A stretch of DNA of 64,000 bases. Origin: UBA2199 sp964628035 (GTDB lineage: Bacteria; Acidobacteriota; Aminicenantia; UBA2199). How positions within the stretch are numbered: the first letter of the stretch is position 1; every line of letters begins with the position of its first letter. Where the stretch lies: contig CAZVPI010000011.1 of the NCBI GenBank assembly GCA_964628035.1, positions 1 to 64,000 on the forward strand, written 5' to 3'. Positions 53,322-62,156 of this stretch are shown here, piece after piece. The notes beneath the pieces are model-generated. The model worked only from the letters and a program-made list of their open reading frames with translations. It was not told the origin of the DNA and ran no database searches. Made by a program: the position numbers and the translations under genes.

Positions 53322-54695
53322 ATGTCCAAAACCGTTGAAGAGATCAACCGCAGGATCGAGGACGGCAGCGTGCGCGTGGTCACCGCCGAGCGCATGCCGG
53401 AGATCGTGTCCGAGCTGGGGCCGGAAGGTGCGGCCGCCGAGGTGGACGTCGTCACCACCGGGACCTTCGGCGCCATGTGCAGCAGCGGCGTCTTCCTGAA
53501 CTTCGGCCACTCCGATCCTCCGATCAAGATGACCCGCGTCTGGCTCAACGACGTCGAGGCCTATGCCGGCTTGGCCGCCGTCGACGCCTACCTGGGCGCC
53601 ACCCAGGAGTCGGCGCCCGGGAGCGGCTATGGCGGGGCCCACGTGGTCGAGGACCTGCTGCTCGGCCGCCGGGTGGTCCTGCGCGCGGTCTCCTGGGGCA
53701 CCGACTGCTACCCGCGCAAGGAGATCCTCGGCGAGGTCTCCCTGGCCGGGCTGAACCAGGCCATCCTGTGCAATCCGCGCAATGCCTACCAGCGCTACAA
53801 CGCCGCCGCCAACTCCGGCAAGCGAACCCTGCACACCTACATGGGCAAGCTGCTTCCCGGCTGCGCCAACGTCACGTTCTCCGGCGCCGGAGAGCTGTCG
53901 CCGCTGATGAACGACCCCGGGCTGGAAGCCATCGGCGTCGGCACGCGCATCTTCCTGGGCGGCGGCACGGGCTTCATCGGCGGCCCCGGCACCCAGAGCG
54001 ACCCGCAGGGGGGCTTCGCCACCCTGATGGTGCAGGGCGACCTCAAGGGGATGACGGCCGAGTTCCTGCAAGCGGCGTTCTTCCCCGGCTACGGCCCCAC
54101 GCTCTACGTCGGCATCGGCGTCCCCATCCCGGTCCTTGACGCCGGCATCGCCCACGCCGCCGCCGTCCGCGACCGCGACATCGAGACCGCCGTCGTCGAC
54201 TTCGGCGTCCCCCGCCGCAGGCGCCCGGTCCTGGCCCGCTGCGACTACGGGCAGCTCAAGTCGGGAACGGTGCGGCTCGGGGAAAGGGACGTTCCCGCCG
54301 CCCCCTTATCCAGCCTGCACATGGCCGGCCGCATTGCCCGCGAACTCAAGGAACGCATCGAGGGCGGCCGCTTTTTCCTGAGCGCCGCCTCCGCCCCCCT
54401 GCCGCGCCAGGGAGCCGCCGGGCCCCTGTCCCTCTCCCCTGTCGGAGGCGAGGTCCGGCCGCGGCGCCCCTCGGGCCGGCTGCATCCCGGCGAGCGCGTC
54501 GCCTGGCGGCGCGAGCTCTGCTTCTCCTGCGGGCAGTGCCTGGGCATCTGCCCGGCCGGCGTCTTCGGCCGCGACGCCTCCTGGCGGGTGACGGCCGCAA
54601 CCGGGCTCTGCACCGGCTGCGGTCTCTGCGACCGGGTCTGCCCGGCCGGCGCCATCGTCGCCGAGGCGTCACGGGGAGGCGACGATGGGCGCTGA
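53322..54695 (+). CDS. Homocysteine biosynthesis protein (DUF39) fused to 2x[4Fe-4S] ferredoxin
   Basis: A 457-residue protein. Residues 1-380 form the DUF39 domain (VVTTGTFGAMCSSGVFLNFG, GGAHVVEDLL, the Cys of SWGTDCYPRKE, and GGTGFIGGPGTQ). Residues about 397-450 carry two CxxCxxCxxxCP clusters, CFSCGQCLGICP and CTGCGLCDRVCP. In methanogens DUF39 and a separate ferredoxin protein make homocysteine from aspartate semialdehyde and sulfide. Here the two are fused in one chain. GAGAGGAGG precedes the ATG. The next gene (UPF0280) overlaps by 11 bases. Confidence 0.9.
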   Translation: MSKTVEEINRRIEDGSVRVVTAERMPEIVSELGPEGAAAEVDVVTTGTFGAMCSSGVFLNFGHSDPPIKMTRVWLNDVEAYAGLAAVDAYLGATQESAPGSGYGGAHVVEDLLLGRRVVLRAVSWGTDCYPRKEILGEVSLAGLNQAILCNPRNAYQRYNAAANSGKRTLHTYMGKLLPGCANVTFSGAGELSPLMNDPGLEAIGVGTRIFLGGGTGFIGGPGTQSDPQGGFATLMVQGDLKGMTAEFLQAAFFPGYGPTLYVGIGVPIPVLDAGIAHAAAVRDRDIETAVVDFGVPRRRRPVLARCDYGQLKSGTVRLGERDVPAAPLSSLHMAGRIARELKERIEGGRFFLSAASAPLPRQGAAGPLSLSPVGGEVRPRRPSGRLHPGERVAWRRELCFSCGQCLGICPAGVFGRDASWRVTAATGLCTGCGLCDRVCPAGAIVAEASRGGDDGR

Positions 54696-55410
54696 CCTGT
54701 CCCGCAGGCGTATACGCATCAAGGAGACCCTGGCCACGGTCATCGCCCCGGAGCGCTTCCAGGCCGCGATCGAGGGCGCCATCGTGGCCGCCCGGGCCGA
54801 GATCGAGGCCTACGTTTCCGGCCACCCCTCCTTCCTGACTGCCCTGGAGCCCCTGCCCATTGACATGGAGGCCCCGCCCCTGGTGCGGCGCATGGCCGCC
54901 GCCGCGGCCCTGGCCGGCGTCGGCCCCATGGCGGCCGTGGCCGGCGCCATCGCCCAGGCGGCGGTGGAGGCGGCCGTGGCCGGGGGCTGCCGCCACGTGA
55001 TCGTGGAAAACGGCGGCGACGTGGTCCTGCGCATCGACCGTCCCGTCCGCATCGGGATCTTCACCGGACCGGCCCGCGTCAACGGCATCGCCCTGCAGTG
55101 CGAGCCGCGGCCGGGGATCTTCTCTGTCTGCACCTCCTCGGGCACCGTCGGCCACTCCCTTTCCTTCGGCTGCGCCGACGCGGCCACGGCCGTCGCCGCC
55201 AGCGGCCCCCTTGCCGACGCCACGGCCACGGCCCTGGGCAACCGCGTCAACGAGCGGAGTGGGCTCGCCGTCCAGGCCGCGATCCGCGATACCCTGGCCG
55301 ACGGCATCGAGGGGCTGCTGGTCGTCGCCGGGGACCAGCTGGGAGTGGGCGGGAGCCTTCCGCCCCTGGTGCGCGCCGCCGTCCGCGGCGAGCGCGTGGC
55401 CTCGGCCTAG
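54685..55410 (+). CDS. UPF0280 family protein, homocysteine pathway
   Basis: A 241-residue protein of the UPF0280 (COG2122) family, distantly related to the flavin transferase ApbE. GPMAAVAGAIAQAAVEAA and VENGGDVVLRID are the family signatures; CTSSGTVGHSLSFGCADAAT and GNRVN follow. Members of this family are needed with DUF39 for homocysteine formation in Methanosarcina, and position here supports the same role. The exact reaction is not established; modification of a partner protein is one possibility. GGAGG lies five bases before the ATG. Confidence 0.9.
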   Translation: MGADLSRRRIRIKETLATVIAPERFQAAIEGAIVAARAEIEAYVSGHPSFLTALEPLPIDMEAPPLVRRMAAAAALAGVGPMAAVAGAIAQAAVEAAVAGGCRHVIVENGGDVVLRIDRPVRIGIFTGPARVNGIALQCEPRPGIFSVCTSSGTVGHSLSFGCADAATAVAASGPLADATATALGNRVNERSGLAVQAAIRDTLADGIEGLLVVAGDQLGVGGSLPPLVRAAVRGERVASA

Positions 55411-55419
55411 GAGAAAAAA

Positions 55420-56496
55420 ATGAAAAAAATCAAGGCCGCCGTCCTGGGCTGCACGGGGCTGGTCGGGAGGCAATTCGTCCGCCTGCTCGACGGCCACCCC
55501 TATTTCGAATTGGCCTGCCTGACCGCCTCGGGGCGTTCGGCCGGCAAGGCGTTCGCCGCCGCCATCGAGGACGCCTCGGCCATCGGGTTCAGCGCCGCCG
55601 TTTCCGCGCTGGCCGTCAGCGAGACCAGCGCGGCCGCCGTGGCCGCCAGCGGGGCGGCCATGGCCTTCTCGGCGCTGCCCGCCGCCCTGGCAGCCGGTTT
55701 GGAGCCGGAGTTGCGCGAGGCGGGGATCGCCGTCTTCTCGAACGCCAGCGCCCACCGCTTCGACCCCCGGGTGCCGCTGCTGGTCCCCGAGGTCAACGCC
55801 GGCCACCTCGACATGGCCGCCGGCCAGGGGCGGGGCCGGGGCGGCTTCATCGTCACCAACCCCAACTGCGTGGTCGCCGGCCTGGTCGTGGCCCTCAAGC
55901 CGCTGCTGGCCCTCGGGCTGCGCGCCGTGACCGTGACCACGTTCCAGGCCGTCTCGGGCGCCGGCCGCCGCGGCGTGGCCGCCTGGGACATCCTGGGCAA
56001 TGTCGTGCCGCACATCGCGGGCGAGGAAGAGAAGATCGCCCGCGAAACGGCGAAGATCCTGGGCGACCTGGACGGCGGCGGCGTGCGGCCAAGCTCCCTG
56101 GAGATCTATCCATCGTGCACCCGCGTGCCGGTCCGCGACGGCCACCTGCAGAGCATCGGCGCCGAGTTCGATCGCGCCCCGGACGCCCGCAAGCTGGTTG
56201 CCGCCCTGGAAGGCTTCCGCTCCCTGCCCCAGCGGCTGCGCCTGCCCACGGCGCCGCGGCGGCCGCTCGTCGTCCGCGCCGAGAGCGACCGCCCCCAGCC
56301 CCTGCTCGACGCCCTGGCCGGCGAGCCCGAGCGGGCCCGGGGCATGGCCGTCAGCGTGGGCCGCCTGCGCCTGCGCGGCAGGCGCTGCGACTTCTTCCTG
56401 CTGGCGCACAACACGCTGCGCGGGGCCGCCGGCGGCTCGCTGCTCAACGCCGAGCTGGCCGTCCGCAGGGGCCTCATCCCCAGGAGCGGCGCATGA
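55420..56496 (+). CDS. asd: Aspartate-semialdehyde dehydrogenase
   Basis: A 358-residue NADPH-dependent enzyme that reduces aspartyl phosphate to aspartate semialdehyde. The nucleotide motif is LGCTGLVGR (residues 9-17), the catalytic Cys150 lies in TNPNCVVAG, and EIYPSCTRVPVRDGHLQSI is the substrate region. The form resembles the archaeal/yeast group. AGGAG is seven bases from the ATG. Its product is the carbon substrate of the DUF39/UPF0280 system encoded just upstream. It overlaps lysC by four bases. Confidence 0.94.
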   Translation: MKKIKAAVLGCTGLVGRQFVRLLDGHPYFELACLTASGRSAGKAFAAAIEDASAIGFSAAVSALAVSETSAAAVAASGAAMAFSALPAALAAGLEPELREAGIAVFSNASAHRFDPRVPLLVPEVNAGHLDMAAGQGRGRGGFIVTNPNCVVAGLVVALKPLLALGLRAVTVTTFQAVSGAGRRGVAAWDILGNVVPHIAGEEEKIARETAKILGDLDGGGVRPSSLEIYPSCTRVPVRDGHLQSIGAEFDRAPDARKLVAALEGFRSLPQRLRLPTAPRRPLVVRAESDRPQPLLDALAGEPERARGMAVSVGRLRLRGRRCDFFLLAHNTLRGAAGGSLLNAELAVRRGLIPRSGA

Positions 56497-57860
56497 AGCG
56501 GGTTATGAAATTCGGCGGCGGCTGCCTGCGCGACAGCCGCAGCGTCGCCCAGGTCTGCGCCATCCTCTCCGCCCAGAAGCAGTCCATCGCCGTGGTGTCG
56601 GCCGTTTCCGGCGTGACCGAGCAGCTGCTGGCCGCCATCGGCCAGGCACGGCGCCACGAACGCGCCATCCCGCCGGTCCTGGCGGCGCTCCGCGCCAGGC
56701 ATGCCGCCATCGTGGACGAGCTCTGCCCCGGCGGTCCGCATACGAGGCGGCTGCAGGCCGAACTGGCGGCCCAGGTGTCCCGGGTCGGGCGGCTGCTCAC
56801 CGGCATCGCCTGCCACGGCGACCTGACGCCGGCGGTGCGCGCCCGGCTGCTCAGCTCCGGCGAACGGCTGGCGGCGCAGCTGCTGGCCGGCGTACTCTCG
56901 GCGCTGGGCACACCGGCCGCGGCGCTCGACGCCCACCGTTCCGGCATCTGCACCGATGAGAACTTCGAGAACGCCAGCATTGACCGGGCCCGCACGCGCA
57001 GGATGCTCCGCCCCAGGATCGACTCGCTGCTGCGCCGGCGCCTGGTGCCGGTCATTCCCGGTTTCTACGGCCGCGGGCCGGGCGGGACGCTCACCCTGCT
57101 CGGGCGAAACGGGTCCGACTACAGCGCCGCCGCCGTGGCCTATGCCGTGAACGCCGAGCGGCTCGAGGTGTGGAAAGACGTCGCCGGTTTCATGAGCGCC
57201 GACCCGGCGCGCGTTCCCAACGCCCGCCGCCTGGAGCGCCTGGCGTTCGCCGAGGCGGCCGAGCTCTCCTATTTCGGCGCCAAGATCCTCCATCCGCGCA
57301 CCGTCGAGCCGTTGGCCGGCGCGCGCACCCGCGTCTTCGTGCGCAGCATGGACGATCCGGGCGGTCCCGGCAGCGAGATCGTCTCGGGGCCGACGGGACG
57401 CGCCGCCGACGTGGCCGGCATCGCCGCCAACGCCCGCCTGGCCGTGTTGCGCGTTCACGGCGCCGGCATCGGCTCCAAGCCCGGACTGCTGGCCGGCGTC
57501 AGCTCGGCGCTGGCCGAGGCGGGGATCAACATCCACTCGGTGCTCACCGCGCACACCTCGATCAACCTGCTGCTCGACCCGGCCGACGCCGCCCGGAGCC
57601 TGAAGCGGCTGAAAAACAAAACCAACGGCGTCATCAAGAAGGTGGAGCTTGAGGAGAACCTGGCCCTGGTGGGGGTGGTGGGCGAGCGCATCATGGAGAA
57701 GGAGGGGATCTACGCCCGCATCTTCAGCGCCGTGGCCCGGGAGGGGATCAACGTCGAAATGGCCGCCGCCGGCGCCTCGCCCGTGGCCTGCTATTTCCTG
57801 GTCCGCAGGACACACCTGGACCGCGCCGTGCGCGCCGTTCACGAGGAGTTTTTCCCCTGA
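56493..57860 (+). CDS. lysC: Aspartate kinase
   Basis: A 455-residue enzyme that phosphorylates aspartate as first step to lysine, threonine and methionine. The kinase motif is MKFGGGCLRD (KFGGS changed to KFGGG), with LLSSGERLAAQLLAG and LGRNGSDYSAAAVAYA following. Two ACT domains at the C-terminus (from about residue 310; HGAGIGSKPGLLAGVSSALA and GVVGERIMEKEGIYARIF) should give feedback control. AGGAG lies before the ATG, which overlaps the asd stop. It closes the operon, so carbon flow from aspartate to homocysteine is encoded together. Confidence 0.94.
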   Translation: MKRVMKFGGGCLRDSRSVAQVCAILSAQKQSIAVVSAVSGVTEQLLAAIGQARRHERAIPPVLAALRARHAAIVDELCPGGPHTRRLQAELAAQVSRVGRLLTGIACHGDLTPAVRARLLSSGERLAAQLLAGVLSALGTPAAALDAHRSGICTDENFENASIDRARTRRMLRPRIDSLLRRRLVPVIPGFYGRGPGGTLTLLGRNGSDYSAAAVAYAVNAERLEVWKDVAGFMSADPARVPNARRLERLAFAEAAELSYFGAKILHPRTVEPLAGARTRVFVRSMDDPGGPGSEIVSGPTGRAADVAGIAANARLAVLRVHGAGIGSKPGLLAGVSSALAEAGINIHSVLTAHTSINLLLDPADAARSLKRLKNKTNGVIKKVELEENLALVGVVGERIMEKEGIYARIFSAVAREGINVEMAAAGASPVACYFLVRRTHLDRAVRAVHEEFFP

Positions 57861-57905
57861 TCAATAACTCATGGAAGTGATCGCTCGGCGTACGAGAAGT
57901 TCGGT
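57861..57905. repeat. Short gap with repeat word CTCGGCGTACG
   Basis: Between lysC and the convergent TPM gene, 57884-57894 reads CTCGGCGTACG. The same 11-mer is found at 31273-31283 in element C, and a one-base variant lies at 32240-32250 in element D. It may be a minimal or decayed copy of the repeat. Confidence 0.4.
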
Positions 57906-58361
57906 TTATTCTTTGTTGCCGAAATCGATCTCGTCGGGCAGCTCGTTGACGTCACGCGCGCCCTGGTGGGGGAAATGGTCGGCCAGCATGCGGCCGCACT
58001 CCCCGATGCCGCGGACCAGCCCCTCGTTGAATTTCCCCTCCCGGAAGTCGCCGGCCATGGCCGCCACCAGTCCGTCCCAGAACTCCTGGCCGACCTTGGC
58101 GTGGATCCCCTCGTCGCCGATGACGGCGAAGCGCCTGCGGGAGGGCACGATGAAAAAGAGGATGCCGTTGCGGTCCTTCGTGTCGCGCATCTTCATGCGC
58201 TGGAAGGCGCGCTCGGCGGCGCGGCGCACGCTGCCGTAGAAAAAGCGCGACACCGAGACGCGGATCTCGCCCGACGTCATGCGCTCCGCGGCGGCGATCG
58301 CCGCCTTGATGCGGTCGTCGTCGATGATCTCAAGCAGTCCGCGCTGGCTCAGGAACGCCAT
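57906..58361 (-). CDS. TPM domain protein, soluble
   Basis: A 151-residue protein with one TPM (DUF477) domain and no signal peptide: IKAAIAAAERMTSGEIRVSV, RDRNGILFFIVPSRRRFAV-like text and GDEGIHAKVGQEFWDGLV. TPM domains are linked to photosystem repair in plants and are found with LemA in bacteria; the activity is unresolved. It is the third gene of a LemA-TPM-TPM operon and starts ten bases after the previous stop, with GGGAGG upstream. Confidence 0.85.
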   Translation of the reverse strand: MAFLSQRGLLEIIDDDRIKAAIAAAERMTSGEIRVSVSRFFYGSVRRAAERAFQRMKMRDTKDRNGILFFIVPSRRRFAVIGDEGIHAKVGQEFWDGLVAAMAGDFREGKFNEGLVRGIGECGRMLADHFPHQGARDVNELPDEIDFGNKE

Positions 58362-58371
58362 GGCATCCTCC

Positions 58372-59193
58372 CTACCATCCGCCCGAGGCGCCGCCGCCCC
58401 CCGAGCGGCCGCCGCCTCCGGAGAACCCGCCCCGGCCGCCGCCGCGCCCTCCCGACAGGATGGTGAAGAGCAGGTAGAGGGCCAGCGAGGGGTTGGTGAT
58501 GAACAGGACGATAAAAAACAGGACCGCGACCCCCAGCAGGATCTTCTCCCCCAGGGTCATGGGCCGCCCCTGGTCCTCCTCCCCCTTCCCGTCCTCGGCG
58601 GCGCCGGCCTCGCCGGCGATGATGGCGGTCAGGCGCTCGACGGCGGCGCGCACGGCGCCGTCGGGGTCGTTGGCCTCGAGCCTGGGGATCATCTCCTCGG
58701 CGATGACGCGGCCGGCCAGGGCGTCGGGGATGACCGCCTCAAGCCCGTAGCCTGTCTCGATGCGCAGCCGCCGGTCCTCGGACATGACAAAGAGGACCAG
58801 CCCGTCGTCGAGTCCCCGGCTTCCGACCTTCCATTTCTCGAAGGCCCTGACCGCCCACTCGTCAATGGGGGTGGGACCGGTCGTACGGGCGATGTAGACA
58901 AGGAACTGGTGCCCGGTCGAGCGTTCGAACCCCTGCAGGCGGGAATCGAGCTCGGCGGCTGCGGCCGGCGAAAGGAAGCCGGCCTCATCGGTGAGCCAGC
59001 GCTGCGGGGCGGGCGGGAGCGGCACCTCTGCCGCGCCCCCGGCCTGCGCCGGCGCTCCGGCCGGGAAAGCCAGGAGGAGCAGCCCGGCCAGCGCCGGCAG
59101 AACGAAGCGCTTCGCCCCGCGCAGGAGGCCGGAGGGACCTCTCAACTCCCGACGTCCCGGTCTCTTGCGACCGGGAAGCCGCACCTTTCTCAC
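58372..59193 (-). CDS. TPM domain membrane protein (YgcG-like)
   Basis: A 273-residue protein: basic N-terminus, signal or membrane segment (residues 30-48), TPM domain outside (LTDEAGFLSPAAAAELDSRL, GLDDGLVLFVMSEDRRLRIE, GYGLEAVIPD), a membrane helix near 222-245 and a Gly/Ser-rich tail (SGGGGRSGGGGASGGW). This is the YgcG architecture. It starts with GTG four bases after the lemA stop. The tail is usually needed for membrane or partner contacts; its role is not known. Confidence 0.9.
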   Translation of the reverse strand: MRKVRLPGRKRPGRRELRGPSGLLRGAKRFVLPALAGLLLLAFPAGAPAQAGGAAEVPLPPAPQRWLTDEAGFLSPAAAAELDSRLQGFERSTGHQFLVYIARTTGPTPIDEWAVRAFEKWKVGSRGLDDGLVLFVMSEDRRLRIETGYGLEAVIPDALAGRVIAEEMIPRLEANDPDGAVRAAVERLTAIIAGEAGAAEDGKGEEDQGRPMTLGEKILLGVAVLFFIVLFITNPSLALYLLFTILSGGRGGGRGGFSGGGGRSGGGGASGGW

Positions 59194-59196
59194 GGG

Positions 59197-59799
59197 CTAG
59201 AACTGGACCTTGGGGGCGGTCTCGGCGCCGGGCTGGGACTTGAAGTAGGCCTTCTCCTGGAAGCACTGTCCCAGGAAGTTGGCGATGATCACCGTGGGGA
59301 AGCTCATCCTCTTGGTGTTGAAGGCCTGGGCCGCCTCGTTGAAGCGCATGCGCTCGACATTGATGCGGTTCTCGGTCCCCTCCAGCTGCACCTGCAGGTC
59401 GCGGAAGTTCTGCGTGGCCTTCAGATCGGGGTACTTCTCCACCACCACCATCAGCCGCGAGAGGGCCTGGGAGAGTCCGTCCTGCGCCTGCTGGAACTTG
59501 GCGAAAGCCGCGGGGTCGGCGGCCGGGTTGCCGCCCAGCTGGACCTGCCCCACCTTGGCACGGGCCTCGGTCACCTGGGTGAAGGTCTCCTTTTCAAATT
59601 CGGCCGCGCCCTTAACCGTCTCCACGAGATTGGGAATGAGGTCGGCGCGGCGCTGGTAGGCGTTCTCCACCTGTCCCCACTGCGACAAAGCTTTCTGGTC
59701 CAGGGCGACCAGGCCGTTGTAGGCGCCGATCACCCACAGGGCGAGGATGACCGCCAGCGCGATCAAAATGCCGATGGGACCCAACAATGCTTTCTTCAT
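59197..59799 (-). CDS. LemA family protein
   Basis: About 200 residues, with an N-terminal membrane helix (ILIALAVILALWVIGAYNGL) and a four-helix coiled-coil domain. Family blocks are WGQVENAYQRRADLIPNLVE, TVKGAAEFEKETFTQVTEAR and YPDLKATQNFRDLQVQLEGT, then AAQAFNTKRMSFPTVIIANF. Its function is unknown; it nearly always occurs with TPM-domain proteins, as here. GGAGG nine bases upstream favours ATG 59799 over 59814. Confidence 0.93.
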   Translation of the reverse strand: MKKALLGPIGILIALAVILALWVIGAYNGLVALDQKALSQWGQVENAYQRRADLIPNLVETVKGAAEFEKETFTQVTEARAKVGQVQLGGNPAADPAAFAKFQQAQDGLSQALSRLMVVVEKYPDLKATQNFRDLQVQLEGTENRINVERMRFNEAAQAFNTKRMSFPTVIIANFLGQCFQEKAYFKSQPGAETAPKVQF

Positions 59800-59893
59800 T
59801 TTCTTTTCCTCCATGCGATCCTAATCCTTCGCGCGGCGGCGCGCGAACCGGTCCATTGTACAGGCAATCGGTCCGCCAGGCAAGCGCCGGCGG

Positions 59894-61081
59894 TCAGGGC
59901 AGGACGCCGATGCCCCGGTGCTTGCCGGCGATGGCGGCGGCCAGCCGGTCCAGCGCCTGGAACTCCTCTTCGCCGGGCAGCCCCTTGGCCAGGACCGGCT
60001 CGAGCATCTCGGCCTTGAGGTTGCCCAGGGAGGCGGCGAGGCTCTCCACGGCGCGGCCGCCCCAGCCGTAGGAGCCGATGACGGCGGCGAACTTGGTCTT
60101 CGGCCGCAGGGCATTGGCCAGGAAGGCGGCATGGGCCACCGCCGGGTGTGGCCCGCCCAGCACCGTCGGTGTGGCCAGGACGACGGTGGAGGCGTCGATC
60201 AACTCCTTGGCCAGCTCGCCGACGTCAGTCTGGACCAGGTTGCTGGGAATGACGCAGACCCCCTGCCGCACCAGGGCGTCGGTCAGGTGCTCGACCATCT
60301 CGCGGGTGCTGCCGTGCATGGAAACGAAGGGGATCAGCACCGTGTTCTTCGTCGTCTCGCCGGCCCAATCCCGGTAGGCGTCGAGGATGAAGGCCGGCTC
60401 GGGGTAGACCACGCCGTGGCTGGGGGCGATCATGGCGATGTCCATCCGCGCCAGCCGCTCCAGGTGCTTGCGGATCTGCGGCCGGAAGGGCATCATGATC
60501 TCGGCGAAATAGCGTTTGGCCGCCTCCAGGGTGCGATGCTCCTCGCACAGCAGGGGCCGGCACTGGGCCAGGTGCGCTCCCAGGAAGTCGCAGCTGAACA
60601 GAAGCTTCTCCTGGCGCAGGTAGGTGGCCATGGTCTCGGGCCAGTGCACCCAGGGCAAAAACAGGAATTCCAGGGTGCGGCCGCCCAAGTCGAGGGTGTC
60701 GCCGTCGGCGACGACCTGGAAGCGCGCCTGCGGCAGCTGCAGCAGGTCGATCAGCATGCCCTTGCACTTCTCGTTCGTCACCAGCCGGGCCTCGGGGTAC
60801 AGCTCCAGCACGTCGCCGATGGCCCCCGAGTGGTCCTGCTCGGCGTGCTGGCTGACCAGGTAGTCGATCCGCTTCACCCCGGCCTCCTGCAGGTTGGCCA
60901 GGAGTTCGCCGGTCTTGGTCGGGTCGACGGCGTCGATCAGGGCGGTCTTCTCCCCCCCGCGCACCAGGTAGGAATTGTAGGAAGTGCCGTCGGGCAGGGG
61001 GATCAGCTCGTCGAACAGGCGGCGGTCCCAGTCCAGGGCGCCTACGAAAAACACATCTTTCTTGATTTCAATGGCTGGCAT
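59894..61081 (-). CDS. fprA: Flavodiiron protein (A-type flavoprotein)
   Basis: A 395-residue protein that reduces oxygen to water or nitric oxide to nitrous oxide. The N-terminal metallo-beta-lactamase fold holds a diiron site (His79, Glu81, Asp83, His84 in QHAEQDHSG; LPWVHWPETM; SHGVVYP). The C-terminal flavodoxin domain starts near residue 250 (SMHGSTREMVEHL) and binds FMN. It probably takes electrons from the rubredoxin encoded just upstream. Protection of an anaerobe from oxygen or NO is the likely role. GGAGG lies five bases before the ATG. Confidence 0.95.
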   Translation of the reverse strand: MPAIEIKKDVFFVGALDWDRRLFDELIPLPDGTSYNSYLVRGGEKTALIDAVDPTKTGELLANLQEAGVKRIDYLVSQHAEQDHSGAIGDVLELYPEARLVTNEKCKGMLIDLLQLPQARFQVVADGDTLDLGGRTLEFLFLPWVHWPETMATYLRQEKLLFSCDFLGAHLAQCRPLLCEEHRTLEAAKRYFAEIMMPFRPQIRKHLERLARMDIAMIAPSHGVVYPEPAFILDAYRDWAGETTKNTVLIPFVSMHGSTREMVEHLTDALVRQGVCVIPSNLVQTDVGELAKELIDASTVVLATPTVLGGPHPAVAHAAFLANALRPKTKFAAVIGSYGWGGRAVESLAASLGNLKAEMLEPVLAKGLPGEEEFQALDRLAAAIAGKHRGIGVLP

Positions 61082-61144
61082 TTTTCCTCCATGGGCGGCA
61101 ATAGGCGGCCGGCGCGCCCGGCCGCGGCCAAGGTCCTGCTCCCG

Positions 61145-61306
61145 TCAGTCGGTGGGCTCGAAGGAGTCCTTGCCCGCGCCGCAGACCGGGCAGACCCAGT
61201 CCTCCGGGATGTCCGCGAAGGCCGTTCCGGGCTGGATCCCCGAATCGGGGTCGCCGACGGCCGGGTCATATATGTAACCGCACACGGTGCAAACGTACTT
61301 TTTCAT
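61145..61306 (-). CDS. Rubredoxin
   Basis: A 53-residue iron protein. The Fe is held by Cys6 and Cys9 (CTVCGYIYDP) and by Cys39 and Cys42 (CPVCGAGKDSFE). It carries single electrons, here most likely to the flavodiiron protein 63 bp downstream. AGGAGG six bases before ATG 61306 supports the short frame. Confidence 0.96.
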   Translation of the reverse strand: MKKYVCTVCGYIYDPAVGDPDSGIQPGTAFADIPEDWVCPVCGAGKDSFEPTD

Positions 61307-61388
61307 GCATTCCTCCTCTCCGCCGCCGGCGCCGTTGCCGGGCGGGTGCAAATTATAAGGGCAAAGCCGCTGCGTGTCAAATCGGGGT

Positions 61389-62156
61389 TCAGCGGTCCAA
61401 TTCCCTGATCCGGCGCATGATCTCGGCCTTGAGCGCCTCGTCCTGGGCCAGGCCCAGCGCCTGCTCCAGCAGGTCGAGCGCCTTTTTTTTCTCGCCCAGC
61501 CTGGCCGCCACGCGGGCGGCGCTGATCTGGACGAGGGGATCGGGGGCCGTGAGCAGCAGCAGCGCCCGGTCGAAGCTCTCGCCGGCCTCGGCCAGGCGGC
61601 CGAGAGCTTCCAGGGCCTGCCCCTTCAGGGTGAAGAGCGGCGCGAAGCGGCGGTTGAGCAGCAGCCCCTTCTCGGCGTAGCGCAGGGCCGAATCGGGCTT
61701 GGCGAACTTGAGCTCCAGCGTCGCCAGGTTGGCGAAGGCGTTCTCCGGTGTCTGGTATTCCTGGGCGTTGGCGGCGATCAGCAGGCTCTCCTTGGCCTTC
61801 TCATAGTCGCCCAGCTCGCTGTAGGCCGTGCCCAACAGGTTGTAGGCGTCGTAGAAGTTCGGGCTGACCTGCAGCAGGCGGCGCAGCAGCTCGACCGCCC
61901 TGGCAAACTCGCGGCGGTAGGCATGGACCAGGGCCATGCCGTTCAGCGCCTGCACCAGCCGCGGGTTTCTCTTCAGCGCCAGCTCCAGCTTCTCGGCGGC
62001 CTGTTCCAGGCGGCCGGCGTTGAGAAAGGCGATGCCCTCGTTGGCCAAGAACTCGGCCGATCCGGGCTGGATCTGCCCCGGGGCGGTGCGCGGCCGGCCG
62101 CCGCCGCAGGCCAGCAGCGCCGCAACCAGGACCAGCGCGAACAGGATGTTTTTCAT
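61389..62156 (-). CDS. TPR-repeat lipoprotein
   Basis: A 255-residue lipoprotein (signal with LLACGGG, lipid-bearing Cys17) made of about six tetratricopeptide repeats from residue 35 on (AEFLANEGIAFLNAGRLEQA, NPRLVQALNGMALVHAYRRE and so on). It resembles PilF/PilW-type assembly proteins of pili, but no pilus gene is near. Its ATG overlaps the stop of the cyclase gene (four bases), so both are made together. A role in envelope assembly or signalling is likely. Confidence 0.85.
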   Translation of the reverse strand: MKNILFALVLVAALLACGGGRPRTAPGQIQPGSAEFLANEGIAFLNAGRLEQAAEKLELALKRNPRLVQALNGMALVHAYRREFARAVELLRRLLQVSPNFYDAYNLLGTAYSELGDYEKAKESLLIAANAQEYQTPENAFANLATLELKFAKPDSALRYAEKGLLLNRRFAPLFTLKGQALEALGRLAEAGESFDRALLLLTAPDPLVQISAARVAARLGEKKKALDLLEQALGLAQDEALKAEIMRRIRELDR

